From Frankiaceae bacterium (lineage in GTDB: Bacteria; Actinomycetota; Actinomycetes; BP-191), in assembly GCA_030840645.1 (NCBI GenBank), contig JAVEEC010000133.1, forward strand, positions 1-37,710: DNA of 37,710 bases, given 5' to 3'. This document shows positions 15,563 to 23,282 of the stretch, piece after piece (within the stretch, counting starts at the first letter, position 1; each line of letters opens with the position of its first letter). Below the pieces are notes generated by a model, which was given only the letters and a program-made list of their open reading frames with translations, did not search any database and was not told the origin of the DNA. The translations under genes and the position numbers were made by a program.

Positions 15563-17029
15563 ATGGAAGACGTGACCGAGCAGCTGACGGCGGCGCCCGA
15601 CACGCTGCTCGCCGGGCGGTACCGCCTCCAGCGGCCGATCGCGTCCCGCGCCTGCACGACGACGTGGCGCGGCATGGACCAGGTGCTCGCCCGGCCGGTG
15701 GCCGTGAAGATCCTCGACCACCCGGAACGGCTCGCGGGCGACACGGCGGCGTTCCTCGACGCCGCCGTCGCCGCCGGCCGGCTGACGCATCCCCGGATCG
15801 CGAGCGTGCTCGACGCGGCCGAGGAGGGCGGGCTCACCTACGTCGTCGGCGAGTGGGTCGAGGGCGACGCGCTCGTCGACCTGCTGATGGACGGGCCGCT
15901 CTCGCCGGCCCGGGCGACGACCGTCGCCGCGCAGGTCGCGGAGACCGTGGCGTACGCCCACGCGCGCGGCGTCGCCCATCTCGGCCTCGACGCGCACAAC
16001 GTCGTCGTCTGCCCGGACGGCGCGATCAAGGTCACCGACTTCGAGCTCTCCGCGGCGAGCCGCCCGGCCGGCGGCCCGGCGCTGCCCGACGAGCACCTGC
16101 CGAAGGAGCACCGCGACACCCGCGCGGTCGCCTGCCTCCTCTACGCCTGCCTGACAGGGCGTTCCGTCGACGGCGCCGAGCCGGAGCTGCCCCGCGCGCA
16201 GTACCGCGAGGGGCGGCTCTGCGCGCCGCGCCAGGTCCGGGCCGGCGTCCCGCGCGAGGTCGACGCGGTCGTCGTCCGGACGTTGATCCCCGAGGTGCTC
16301 AAGAAGTCGGCGCCGATCCGGACGCCGAACGAGCTGGTCGCCGCGCTCGCGGTGCTGCCCGGCGAGGGCGGCGGCGCGACCGCGCGCCCGGCGCTGCCCG
16401 ACGAGCCGGAGCCGCGCCGGTCCAACCGCTGGCTCCGCTTCGGCGTCCCATCACTCGTCGTCGCCGGCGTCGGGGTCCTAGGCCTGCTCGCCGGTCTCGC
16501 CGTGGGGCGGGTGCCCGGCCAGGTCTCCAAGCTGCCGGGGCTCGGCGCGCTGGCGTCCGCCGCCCCGCAGGAGAGCGCCGCGCCGGGCACGCCGATCCTG
16601 CCGGTCAGCGTCCGCGACTTCGACCCGCAGGGCGACGGCGAGGAGAACCACAACGAGGTCGCCCTCGCCTACAACGGAGACGCCACCGACGCGTGGCACA
16701 CGACGACGTACTTCAACACCCCGGCGTTCGGCAACCTCAAGTCCGGCGTCGGCCTGCTCGCCGACTTCGGCAAGCCGACGGCGTTCGACCGGGTGGTCGT
16801 CGCGTTCGCGCAGCCGGGCGAGTCGGTCGAGCTGCGGGCGACGGACACGCCGGGCGGCGACGTCGCGTCGTTCCCCGTCGTCGCCTCCGCCACGGACGTC
16901 AAGGTGCCGGTCACCCTGCGGCCCAAGCCCGGGACGACGGCCCGCTACTGGCTGGTCTGGGTGACCAGGCTGGTCCCCAACGGCGGCAAGTTCAGCGCCG
17001 CGATCGCGGAGCTCGGCTTCTTCCGGTGA
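15563..17029 (+). CDS. Pseudokinase with extracellular discoidin-like domain (MurJ partner)
   Basis: A 488-residue protein. Residues 17-265 have the Ser/Thr-kinase fold with VAVKI (Lys49), but the glycine loop is lost (RPIASRACTTTWRG), HRDLK is replaced by HLGLD (139-143) and DFG by DFE (159-161), so it should be catalytically dead. A membrane helix (293-315) leads to an extracellular beta-sandwich at about 344-488 resembling a discoidin or carbohydrate-binding domain. In M. tuberculosis these same parts are fused to MviN, where the phosphorylated pseudokinase recruits FhaA. Here they are separate from murJ. ATG 15563 follows the palindromic element by 3 nt and has no evident Shine-Dalgarno sequence. 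Confidence 0.82.
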   Translation: MEDVTEQLTAAPDTLLAGRYRLQRPIASRACTTTWRGMDQVLARPVAVKILDHPERLAGDTAAFLDAAVAAGRLTHPRIASVLDAAEEGGLTYVVGEWVEGDALVDLLMDGPLSPARATTVAAQVAETVAYAHARGVAHLGLDAHNVVVCPDGAIKVTDFELSAASRPAGGPALPDEHLPKEHRDTRAVACLLYACLTGRSVDGAEPELPRAQYREGRLCAPRQVRAGVPREVDAVVVRTLIPEVLKKSAPIRTPNELVAALAVLPGEGGGATARPALPDEPEPRRSNRWLRFGVPSLVVAGVGVLGLLAGLAVGRVPGQVSKLPGLGALASAAPQESAAPGTPILPVSVRDFDPQGDGEENHNEVALAYNGDATDAWHTTTYFNTPAFGNLKSGVGLLADFGKPTAFDRVVVAFAQPGESVELRATDTPGGDVASFPVVASATDVKVPVTLRPKPGTTARYWLVWVTRLVPNGGKFSAAIAELGFFR

Positions 17030-17033
17030 GCCG

Positions 17034-17049
17034 CGTTTCACGTGACACA
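17034..17049. other. Degenerate parS-like site
   Basis: The 16-mer CGTTTCACGTGACACA matches the parS consensus TGTTTCACGTGAAACA at 14 of 16 positions, including the central TTTCACGTGA. It lies between the pseudokinase stop and sigM, about 15 kb from oriC, a normal range for ParB sites. It may bind ParB more weakly than the perfect site at 27365. Confidence 0.5.
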
Positions 17050-17077
17050 CCGCTCCGGCGGCAACCGGCCGCGGCGC

Positions 17078-17083
17078 TAGGCT
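17078..17083 (+). promoter_or_regulatory. Putative -10 element of sigM, leaderless transcript
   Basis: TAGGCT lies 8 nt before ATG 17092 and no Shine-Dalgarno sequence intervenes. An autoregulatory ECF promoter could not be recognised. Confidence 0.45.
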
Positions 17084-17091
17084 TTCCGGCG

Positions 17092-17703
17092 ATGCTGGAG
17101 GACCTGTCCGACACCGAGCTGCTGGCCCGCCACGCCGGCGGCGACGCGGCGGCGTTCGGCGTGCTCGTGTCGCGGCACAGGGACCGCGCGTGGGCGGTCG
17201 CGCTGCGCACGCTGGGCGACCCCACCGACGCGGCCGACGCGGTGCAGGACGCGTTCGTCAAGGCGTTCCGTACGGCGGGGGCGTTCCGCGGCGACGCGCT
17301 GTTCTCGACCTGGCTGCACCGCATCGTCGTCAACGCCTGCCTCGACCTGATGCGGCGCTCTCGCGTCCGCCCGACCGCGCCGCTGGACGAGAGCAGCGCG
17401 ACGCTCGCCGACCCGGCGGACCCGCAGGGGCGGCTCGACCTCGGCTACGACGTCGTGGCGGCGTTGCAGCGGATCACCCCCGAGCAGCGGATCGCGATCG
17501 TGCTCGTCGACCTGGAGGGGTACAGCGTCGAGGAGGCCGCGGCCGTCCTCGAGGTGCCGACGGGCACCGTCAAGAGCCGCTGCCACCGCGGCCGGGTCCA
17601 GCTCGCCACGCTGCTCGGCCACCTGCGGTCGGGAACCCCGGCCGGGCCCGGCGCGTCCGACCCAGGTACCGACCCCCGCACCCCTGACCCGAGGCAGCGA
17701 TGA
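17092..17703 (+). CDS. sigM: ECF sigma factor SigM
   Basis: The 203-residue protein has ECF sigma region 2 (about 18-85: VSRHRDRAWAVALRTLGDPT, DAVQDAFVKAFR, FSTWLHRIVVNACLDLMRR) and region 4 (about 122-178: LQRITPEQRIAIVLVDLEG, the VEEAAAVLEVPTGTVKSRCHRGR helix-turn-helix), linked by a variable loop. Position after murJ-related genes and before trxB identifies it with SigM (Rv3911). It directs RNA polymerase to stress or envelope promoters. ATG 17092 was chosen over the open upstream frame because it starts the conserved LSDTELLARHAGGD. Its stop overlaps the anti-sigma start as ATGA. Confidence 0.92.
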   Translation: MLEDLSDTELLARHAGGDAAAFGVLVSRHRDRAWAVALRTLGDPTDAADAVQDAFVKAFRTAGAFRGDALFSTWLHRIVVNACLDLMRRSRVRPTAPLDESSATLADPADPQGRLDLGYDVVAALQRITPEQRIAIVLVDLEGYSVEEAAAVLEVPTGTVKSRCHRGRVQLATLLGHLRSGTPAGPGASDPGTDPRTPDPRQR

Positions 17704-18572
17704 CCGAGCAGCACGTCCCGATGGAGGAGCTGGCCGCGTACGCGGCCGGCGACCTCGACGCGACCGCCGCCGTCGCCGTCGAGGCCCACGTCCTCCTCTG
17801 CGCGCAGTGCGCGGCCGACGTCGCCGGCCTCACCGCCACCGCCGCCGCGCTCGCCGAGGTCCCCAGAGTCGCCATGCCCGCCGACGCGGCCGCCGCCCTG
17901 GACGCCGCGCTGCTCGCCGCGGCGACGCCGGGGGGGCGCCGCGCCGGCGACGTCGTCGTACCGATCCGGCGGCGCCCGTCGTTCGCCGGGATCGCCGCCG
18001 TTGCCGCGGGCGTCGCGCTGCTCACCGCGGTCAGCGTGCCGCTGCTGCGCAACACCACCAAGTCGCCCGGCTCCGCCGCCACCACCGCGCTCAGCCCGGC
18101 TACGTCGCTCGACTCCGGCGCTGCGACCAAGCGGCTCGCATCCGGCCTCGACTACACCCGCGCCAACCTCGCCGGCACCCTCGTCGCGGCGGTCAACGGC
18201 GCCAGGGACTCCGCCGTCGCGGGCGCCGCGGCGCCGGACGTCGCGGCCACGCCGCGGGCAAGCGCGGAGAAGGGCGCGACGCAAGGCGAGGTGCTGAACT
18301 CAAGGCTGGCGGTGGCGACCGACGACAGCCGGTACGCGGCCTGCGTCGCCGAGCTGGCGAAGGGCCAGCCCTCCACCGCGGCGGTGCCGCTGGTCGTGGA
18401 CTTCGCGACGTTCGCCGGCAAGCCCGCGATCATCGTGGCGTTCCCGTACGTCTCCAGCCGCGGTACGCCGTCGAACAAGATCGACGTGTTCGTCGCTGGC
18501 GCGAGCTGCGGCGCCGTAGCCGGTGGCGACGTGCTCGACTTCCAGCGCATCGACCGCCCGGCCGGCCTCTAG
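17700..18572 (+). CDS. Zinc-binding transmembrane anti-sigma factor (RsmM-like)
   Basis: The 290-residue protein has an N-terminal anti-sigma domain with the H-x3-C-x2-C zinc motif (His30, Cys34, Cys37 in AHVLLCAQC), one membrane helix at about 95-116, and an extracytoplasmic domain of some 170 residues. It is expected to hold SigM inactive at the membrane until an external signal releases it. ATG 17700 overlaps the sigM stop by 4 bases, so the two are co-translated. It is the positional counterpart of Rv3912. Its stop codon abuts that of the convergent membrane-protein gene with no gap. Confidence 0.88.
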   Translation: MTEQHVPMEELAAYAAGDLDATAAVAVEAHVLLCAQCAADVAGLTATAAALAEVPRVAMPADAAAALDAALLAAATPGGRRAGDVVVPIRRRPSFAGIAAVAAGVALLTAVSVPLLRNTTKSPGSAATTALSPATSLDSGAATKRLASGLDYTRANLAGTLVAAVNGARDSAVAGAAAPDVAATPRASAEKGATQGEVLNSRLAVATDDSRYAACVAELAKGQPSTAAVPLVVDFATFAGKPAIIVAFPYVSSRGTPSNKIDVFVAGASCGAVAGGDVLDFQRIDRPAGL

Positions 18573-19130
18573 CTAGCCCTCGTCGGGCGCGCGCTTCACC
18601 ACGCGGGGCGGCGCGGTCCAGAGCCAGGAGCCGAACGCCGCGAGCGCGTAGAGCCCGAGCACCCGCCCCACCGGCGTGAACGGGCTCCCGGCCGCGCGCG
18701 GCTGCGCCAGGCCGAGCGCGATGGCCAGCACGGAGTACCCGGCGGCGAGCAGCCGCAGCGCGAGCCCCCGCCGCTTGCCGGCGCCCGCCTCGGCCGCGAT
18801 CGACACGACGATGCCGGCGAACACCGGCACCACCCAGCCCACGAACCCCGCGCCGACGTACTCCGAGGCCACCAGGCCGGTCGGGACGGCGACCAGGCCG
18901 GACACGCAGGCCGCGCCGACCAGGGCGCGCAGGTCGGCGGGCGGCGGCCCCGGCCGCCCGCGCCGGCCCTCGCAGGCGAGGCAGCCGCCGCCGAGCGCGG
19001 CCAGCGCGTCGGCGGCACAGCGGGGTCTCGCGCAGACCGGGCAGGTGTCGGTCGCGGGCAGGCCCGGGTGCACCGCGCACCGCAGGGCCGCAGCGGGGTC
19101 GTGCGCCGCCGTGACCGTCATGTCGGGCAT
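18573..19130 (-). CDS. Zinc-ribbon (B-box-like) membrane protein
   Basis: A 185-residue protein. Residues about 17-53 hold paired cysteines and a histidine: [17 protein letters not shown], then RCAADAL and GGCLACEG, a B-box-type zinc binder often found at the N-terminus of actinobacterial membrane proteins. Four hydrophobic helices follow (about 68-92, 98-112, 126-142, 158-175). The function is unknown. The ATG at 19130 has ACAGG just before it; a second ATG at 19121 is possible. It is convergent with the anti-sigma gene and divergent from trxB. Confidence 0.7.
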   Translation of the reverse strand: MPDMTVTAAHDPAAALRCAVHPGLPATDTCPVCARPRCAADALAALGGGCLACEGRRGRPGPPPADLRALVGAACVSGLVAVPTGLVASEYVGAGFVGWVVPVFAGIVVSIAAEAGAGKRRGLALRLLAAGYSVLAIALGLAQPRAAGSPFTPVGRVLGLYALAAFGSWLWTAPPRVVKRAPDEG

Positions 19131-19153
19131 CCTGTCACGGGAATCCGCGCCGG

Positions 19154-19159
19154 TACGAT
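19154..19159 (+). promoter_or_regulatory. Putative -10 element of trxB
   Basis: TACGAT lies 41 nt before GTG 19201. The leader contains GAGAGG as Shine-Dalgarno sequence. The divergent zinc-ribbon gene starts at 19130, so its own promoter overlaps this stretch. Confidence 0.4.
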
Positions 19160-19200
19160 CGGCGTTCCAGACCCGTCACCGTCGTTACGAGAGGCCGGCC

Positions 19201-20145
19201 GTGAGCGCCATCCGCGAGGTCGTCATCATCGGTTCCGGTCCCGCCGGGCTGACCGCCGCGCTGTACACCGCCCGGGCCGACCTCAAGCCGCTGGTCATCG
19301 AGGGGATCGGTGCGGGCGGCCAGCTCATGCTGACGACCGAGGTCGAGAACTTTCCGGGGTTCCCCACGGGCGTCATGGGCCCCGAGCTGATGGACAACAT
19401 GCGCCGCCAGGCCGAACGCTTCGGCGCGGAGTTCATCACCGACGACGTCACCCGCGTCGACCTCACCGGCGACGTCAAGCGCGTCTGGGTCGGCGAGCAG
19501 GAGTACGCCGCGCACACCGCGATCATCTCGACCGGCGCCCGCGCCAACTGGCTCGGCCTGCCGAACGAGCAGCGCCTCATCGGCCGCGGCGCGTCCTCGT
19601 GCGCGACCTGCGACGGGTTCTTCTTCCGCGACCAGGACATCGCCGTCGTCGGCGGCGGCGACTCCGCGATGGAGGAGGCGACGTTCCTCACCAAGTTCGC
19701 GAAGTCGGTCACCGTCGTGCACCGCCGCGACTCGCTGCGCGCGAGCAAGATCATGCAGGACCGGGCGCTGGCCAACGACAAGATCTCGTTCGCCTGGAAC
19801 GCCGCCGTGACCGACGTCCTCGGCGAGTCCACGGTCGAGGGCATCGAGCTGACCGACACCGTCGAGGGCACCAAGACCACGCTGCCGGTGACCGGGCTGT
19901 TCGTCGCGATCGGCCACACCCCGAACACCGACCTGTTCATCGGCCAGGTTGCCCTCGACACCGAGGGCTACATCGCCGTCGAGTCGCCGTCGACGCGAAC
20001 GAGCATCCCCGGCGTGTTCGCGTGTGGCGACGTCGTTGACCACGTCTACCGGCAGGCGATCACGGCGGCCGGCACCGGGTGCGCGGCCGCGCTGGACGCG
20101 GAAAAGTACCTGGCGGCGCTAGAAGCGCCCCTCGTCACGCAGTAG
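19201..20145 (+). CDS. trxB: Thioredoxin reductase
   Basis: A 314-residue FAD/NADPH flavoprotein of the low-molecular-weight type. FAD motif GSGPAG at 11-16, redox pair CATC at 134-137 (SSCATCDGF), NADPH motif [12 protein letters not shown] near 154-165, and the C-terminal FAD motif GVFACGDV. It reduces thioredoxin in the cytosol. GTG 19201 was chosen for GAGAGG upstream and the standard N-terminus [13 protein letters not shown]. It pairs with trxA at 20602, with a small membrane gene on the opposite strand between them; the 3' end overlaps that gene by 27 bp. Confidence 0.96.
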   Translation: MSAIREVVIIGSGPAGLTAALYTARADLKPLVIEGIGAGGQLMLTTEVENFPGFPTGVMGPELMDNMRRQAERFGAEFITDDVTRVDLTGDVKRVWVGEQEYAAHTAIISTGARANWLGLPNEQRLIGRGASSCATCDGFFFRDQDIAVVGGGDSAMEEATFLTKFAKSVTVVHRRDSLRASKIMQDRALANDKISFAWNAAVTDVLGESTVEGIELTDTVEGTKTTLPVTGLFVAIGHTPNTDLFIGQVALDTEGYIAVESPSTRTSIPGVFACGDVVDHVYRQAITAAGTGCAAALDAEKYLAALEAPLVTQ

Positions 20146-20493
20146 CGGCGCGACGGGGAAGCCGCTCGGTACCGGCTCCGGCACGCGTTCGGGCTCCGGC
20201 TCCGGCTCGGGCGCCGGGTCCGCCGCCACCGGCGCCGGGCGAGCCGCCACTGCGGCCGTGCGGCGCTGCTGCGCGGTCGGGAAGCCGTCGCGGGCCCAGT
20301 CGTTGAACCACAACGCCACCAGCGTCGGCACCAGCGGCACGATCACCGTGAGCAGGGCCGAGGCGCCCGGCGAGACCGAACGCGGCCGGTCGCCGGTGAC
20401 CGCCGCGACCACGAGCCCGACCACGCTGGACCACCCGGCGAACGCCGCCACCCACGCCATCACCGACAACGTGTAGCGACCCGCGCGTCCCAT
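20119..20493 (-). CDS. Small two-helix membrane protein
   Basis: A 124-residue protein of unknown function with two membrane helices (about 10-33 and 44-63), a [10 protein letters not shown] segment, and a charged tail rich in Pro-Glu pairs ([15 protein letters not shown]). The frame is open upstream through trxA, but ATG 20493 is supported by a -10-like TAGACT 7 nt upstream and by the start of hydrophobic sequence. It lies antisense to the trxB-trxA gap and overlaps the end of trxB by 27 bp. Its placement between the two thioredoxin genes may be incidental. Confidence 0.6.
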   Translation of the reverse strand: MGRAGRYTLSVMAWVAAFAGWSSVVGLVVAAVTGDRPRSVSPGASALLTVIVPLVPTLVALWFNDWARDGFPTAQQRRTAAVAARPAPVAADPAPEPEPEPERVPEPVPSGFPVAPLLRDEGRF

Positions 20494-20500
20494 GCGGTGC

Positions 20501-20506
20501 AGTCTA
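20501..20506 (-). promoter_or_regulatory. Putative -10 element, leaderless transcript
   Basis: On the minus strand this reads TAGACT, 7 nt before ATG 20493. A plus-strand TAGGGT at 20519-20524 nearby is a candidate -10 for trxA, so the two promoters would be divergent and overlapping. Confidence 0.45.
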
Positions 20507-20601
20507 CGGACGGCAGGGTAGGGTCGCTCCCGTTGGAATGCCGGCCTGGCCGGCGGCGTTGCGAACCACTGCCACCCGCCGACCGCACAAGGAGACTCCC
20601 C

Positions 20602-20928
20602 GTGGGCACCTCGACCAAGACGAGCACCGACGCGACGTTCGCGCAGGACGTCCTCCAGAGCGACAAGCCGGTCCTCGTCGACTTCTGGGCCGAGTGGTGC
20701 GGCCCGTGCAAGATGGTCGCCCCGGTCCTCGAGGAGATCGCCGCGGAGAACTCCGACAAGATCACCGTCGTCAAGGTGAACATCGACGAGAACCCGCAGG
20801 TCGCCCGCGACTACAAGATCCTCTCCATCCCGACCATGTCGGTGTTCCAGGGTGGGCAGATCGTCAAGACGATCGTCGGCGCCAAGCCGAAGTCCGCGCT
20901 CCTGCGCGACCTCGAAGGCGTCATCTAG
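20602..20928 (+). CDS. trxA: Thioredoxin
   Basis: The 108-residue protein is a complete thioredoxin with [10 protein letters not shown] (redox cysteines in the 32-36 window), the cis-proline segment [12 protein letters not shown], and the usual final helix. It receives electrons from TrxB and reduces protein disulfides in the cytosol. GTG 20602 is preceded by AAGGAGA with good spacing. A terminator hairpin follows at 20944. Confidence 0.96.
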   Translation: MGTSTKTSTDATFAQDVLQSDKPVLVDFWAEWCGPCKMVAPVLEEIAAENSDKITVVKVNIDENPQVARDYKILSIPTMSVFQGGQIVKTIVGAKPKSALLRDLEGVI

Positions 20929-20943
20929 CCCGCCCCCCTCGGC

Positions 20944-20994
20944 CACGGCCGGTCCCGTCGTCCCCCCGTCGACTGGGCCGGCCGTGCTGTTTCT
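20944..20994 (+). terminator. Hairpin terminator after trxA
   Basis: Arms 20944-20956 (CACGGCCGGTCCC) and 20975-20986 (GGGCCGGCCGTG) pair over 12 bp with one bulged T. They are followed by CTGTTTCTG, a weak T-rich stretch. It ends the trxA transcript before cwlM. Confidence 0.7.
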
Positions 20995-21007
20995 GCGCCG
21001 AAGGACT

Positions 21008-21013
21008 TAGCAT
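21008..21013 (+). promoter_or_regulatory. Putative -10 element of cwlM
   Basis: TAGCAT lies 36 nt before ATG 21050. The leader contains GAGG but too far from the start to be an ideal ribosome site. Confidence 0.35.
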
Positions 21014-21049
21014 CGGGGGTTCCGGCTCCCGAACGAGGTCCTCCTGAGC

Positions 21050-22162
21050 ATGCAGCTGATCCGGCGCGGCGACCGCGGCCCCGCCGTGGCCGAGGTCCGC
21101 GCCATGCTGCACGCCCTCGGGCTGCTCGCCGCCGAGGGCGACACCTACGACGCCGCGACCGAGCAGGCGGTCCGCGCGTTCCAGCAAGGTCGCGGGCTCC
21201 CGGCGGACGGCATCGTCGGCGCGGAGACGTACCGCGTGCTCGAAGAGGCGCGCTGGTCGCTCGGCGACCGGACGCTGTACCGGCAGGTGGGGCACCCGTT
21301 CGTCGGCGACGACGTCGTCGCGTTGCAGACCTGGCTGCTCGACCGCGGCTTCGACGTCGGGCGGCGCGACGGCATCTTCGGGCAGCGGACCGAGACCGCG
21401 CTCGCGGAGTTCCAGCGCAACGTCGGCCTCAAGCCGGACGGCATCTTCGGCCCGCAGACCCAGCGGGCGATCACCCAGCTCGCGCGGGCCGTCGCCGGCG
21501 GGCGGCACGACCACATGCGCGAGCACGAGGCGCTGTTCCGCTCGGGACCCGCGCTGGCGGGCAAGACCGTCGTCGTCGACCCCGGGCACGGCGGGGGCGA
21601 CGCCGGGTGGGCGGCGTTCGGGCTGACCGAGGCCGAGGTCGCGTACGACATCGCCGCGCGGTTCGAGGGGCGGCTCGCGGCGGCGGGGGCGATCCCGTTC
21701 CTCACCCGCAGCGCCGACGGGAACGTGACCGTGGCCGACCGGGCGGCCTTCGCGAACTCCGCCGAGGCCGACCTGTACGTCTCCATCCACGCCGACGGCT
21801 CCCCGTCGCCGCGCTGCGAGGGCGTGGCGACGTACTACTTCGGCAACGCCCGCGCCGGCACGTCCTCGACCGGCGCCAGGCTCGCGGACCTGGTCCAGCG
21901 TGAAGTCGTGGCGCGGACCGACCTGCTGGACTGCCGTACCCACCCGCAGTCGTGGGAGCTGCTCCGGCTGACCCGGATGCCGTGCGTCCAGGTCGACGCG
22001 GGGTACGTCACCCACGCGCGCGACGCGGCCCGGCTCGGCGAGGCGGAGTTCAGGGACACCGTCGCGGAGGCGTTGCTCGCCGCCGTGCAACGGCTCTACC
22101 TGCCCGCGAGCGACGACCCCGGCACCGGCCAGCTCCGCCTGCCGGACTACATCAGGGTCTAG
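21050..22162 (+). CDS. cwlM: CwlM-like amidase-fold protein, MurA regulator type
   Basis: A 370-residue protein with two peptidoglycan-binding repeats (about 4-64 and 78-145) and an amidase_3 domain (172-360). The zinc ligands His180 (DPGHGG), Glu194 (GLTEAEV) and His247 (SIHADG) are present, but the catalytic glutamate of the PAVLVE motif is Asp316 (PCVQVDAGY). There is no signal peptide, so it is cytoplasmic. In mycobacteria CwlM (Rv3915) is a PknB-phosphorylated activator of MurA rather than a wall hydrolase. The gene lies after trxA as in M. tuberculosis. Its stop overlaps that of the convergent GNAT gene. Confidence 0.88.
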   Translation: MQLIRRGDRGPAVAEVRAMLHALGLLAAEGDTYDAATEQAVRAFQQGRGLPADGIVGAETYRVLEEARWSLGDRTLYRQVGHPFVGDDVVALQTWLLDRGFDVGRRDGIFGQRTETALAEFQRNVGLKPDGIFGPQTQRAITQLARAVAGGRHDHMREHEALFRSGPALAGKTVVVDPGHGGGDAGWAAFGLTEAEVAYDIAARFEGRLAAAGAIPFLTRSADGNVTVADRAAFANSAEADLYVSIHADGSPSPRCEGVATYYFGNARAGTSSTGARLADLVQREVVARTDLLDCRTHPQSWELLRLTRMPCVQVDAGYVTHARDAARLGEAEFRDTVAEALLAAVQRLYLPASDDPGTGQLRLPDYIRV

Positions 22163-22776
22163 ACGGGGCGGAGCGCACCCTCCGGCGACATCGACTGGAG
22201 GAGGCGTTCGAGGGCCACCTCGACGTCCTCGCGCCAGGACACCGCGGTCTTGAGTTCGAGCCGCAACCGGGGGTAGCGCGGGTGCGGGCGGACCGTTTTG
22301 AAGCCGACGGAGAGCAGGTAGTCGGCGGGCAGCACGCAGGCCGGGGCCTCCCAGTTGCGGTCGCCAAACGCCTCCGCCGCCTTCACCCCGCGACGGATCA
22401 GATCCTTCGCAACTCCCTGCACCAGCATCCGCCCGAGCCCCATGCCGGTGAACTCCGGGAGGATGTGTCCGGTCATGAGCAGTACGGCATCGGCACTCAC
22501 AGGGCTTGTCGGGAACGCCACGGACCTGGGCACGTAGGCCGGCGGGGCGAACATGACATAACCAGCGGGCACGCCGTCGACGTAGACGAGCTTCCCGCAC
22601 GAGCCCCACTCCAGCAGCGTGGCGCTGACCCACGCCTCCTTCTCGAACTCCGTGTCGCCGGCCTCCTCGGCGCGCGTTCGCGCGACCGGGTCCAGCTCCC
22701 AGAACACGCAGCGCCGGCACCGCCTCGGCAGGTCGTCGAGGTTGTCGAGCGTGACGCTCGCGAGGCGGCGGGACAC
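22159..22776 (-). CDS. GNAT family acetyltransferase (Rv3916c-like)
   Basis: A 205-residue protein with the GNAT acetyl-CoA loop in the segment SADAVLLMTGHILPEFTG followed by MGLGRMLVQGVAKDL. The N-terminus has a cysteine-bearing patch RRCRRCVFWELDP, found in this actinobacterial subgroup next to parB. The substrate is not known. The start is GTG 22776, only 3 nt after the stop of the upstream gene, so they form a coupled pair. It is convergent with cwlM. The family assignment is good; a role in segregation or wall synthesis is only suggested by the conserved position. Confidence 0.75.
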   Translation of the reverse strand: MSRRLASVTLDNLDDLPRRCRRCVFWELDPVARTRAEEAGDTEFEKEAWVSATLLEWGSCGKLVYVDGVPAGYVMFAPPAYVPRSVAFPTSPVSADAVLLMTGHILPEFTGMGLGRMLVQGVAKDLIRRGVKAAEAFGDRNWEAPACVLPADYLLSVGFKTVRPHPRYPRLRLELKTAVSWREDVEVALERLLQSMSPEGALRPV

Positions 22777-22779
22777 CCG

Positions 22780-23214
22780 TCAGCCCTTCGGCTGCGCTGG
22801 GGGGCGGCGCCGGCGCGCGGGCTTGGCGGCCGGCGTGGCGTTCTCGACGGCCTCGGCGAGCTGCTCGGCGGCGGCCGCGTGGCCCTCGCGCAGCGCCTCG
22901 GCGGCGCTCGCCGTGACGGTCACCGCCTCCTCGGCGTGCGGCGGCGTCGCCGGCTCCGAGCCGCCGTCGCCGACCTCGGGGTGCGGCGCTCCCGGGGTCG
23001 GCCGGATCGAAGGACCGGTCGCCTTGCGCGGCGGCGGGTGCTCGCCGGCCGGCTCGCCGAACTCCTCCTGCGGCAGCCGGATCGCGCTCTCGGCGCTCGA
23101 CCCGGCGGGGGCGTCGGCCGGTCTGCGCAGCAGCCCCGCGGCCCAGCCCGCGGCCGCGCCCAGGGTGAAGCCGAGCAGGACACGGCGGAGGGGGAAGCGC
23201 ATGCGGCGGCTCAC
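22780..23214 (-). CDS. Membrane-anchored hypothetical protein
   Basis: A 144-residue protein of unknown function. A basic N-terminus (MSRRMRFPLRR) precedes one membrane helix (about 12-30, LLGFTLGAAAGWAAGLL). The rest is disordered-looking, Pro/Glu/Ala-rich, with a helical stretch at about 97-127 and a basic RRRRPP tail. GTG 23214 and ATG 23202 are both possible starts. It is translated just before the GNAT gene, with 3 nt between, and is divergent from the aminotransferase. A minus-strand TAGGAT at 23243-23248 may be its -10. Confidence 0.55.
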   Translation of the reverse strand: MSRRMRFPLRRVLLGFTLGAAAGWAAGLLRRPADAPAGSSAESAIRLPQEEFGEPAGEHPPPRKATGPSIRPTPGAPHPEVGDGGSEPATPPHAEEAVTVTASAAEALREGHAAAAEQLAEAVENATPAAKPARRRRPPAQPKG

Positions 23215-23270
23215 GGCGGTCGTGGACGACGGTCGGAACTCGATCCTAACGGCCCGTCACGCCCGCGCGG

Positions 23271-23276
23271 TAGCCT
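23271..23276 (+). promoter_or_regulatory. Putative -10 element of the aminotransferase, leaderless
   Basis: TAGCCT lies 6 nt before GTG 23283 and no Shine-Dalgarno sequence intervenes. The 68-bp gap to 23214 also carries the oppositely directed TAGGAT. Confidence 0.5.
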
Positions 23277-23282
23277 CGGGCG

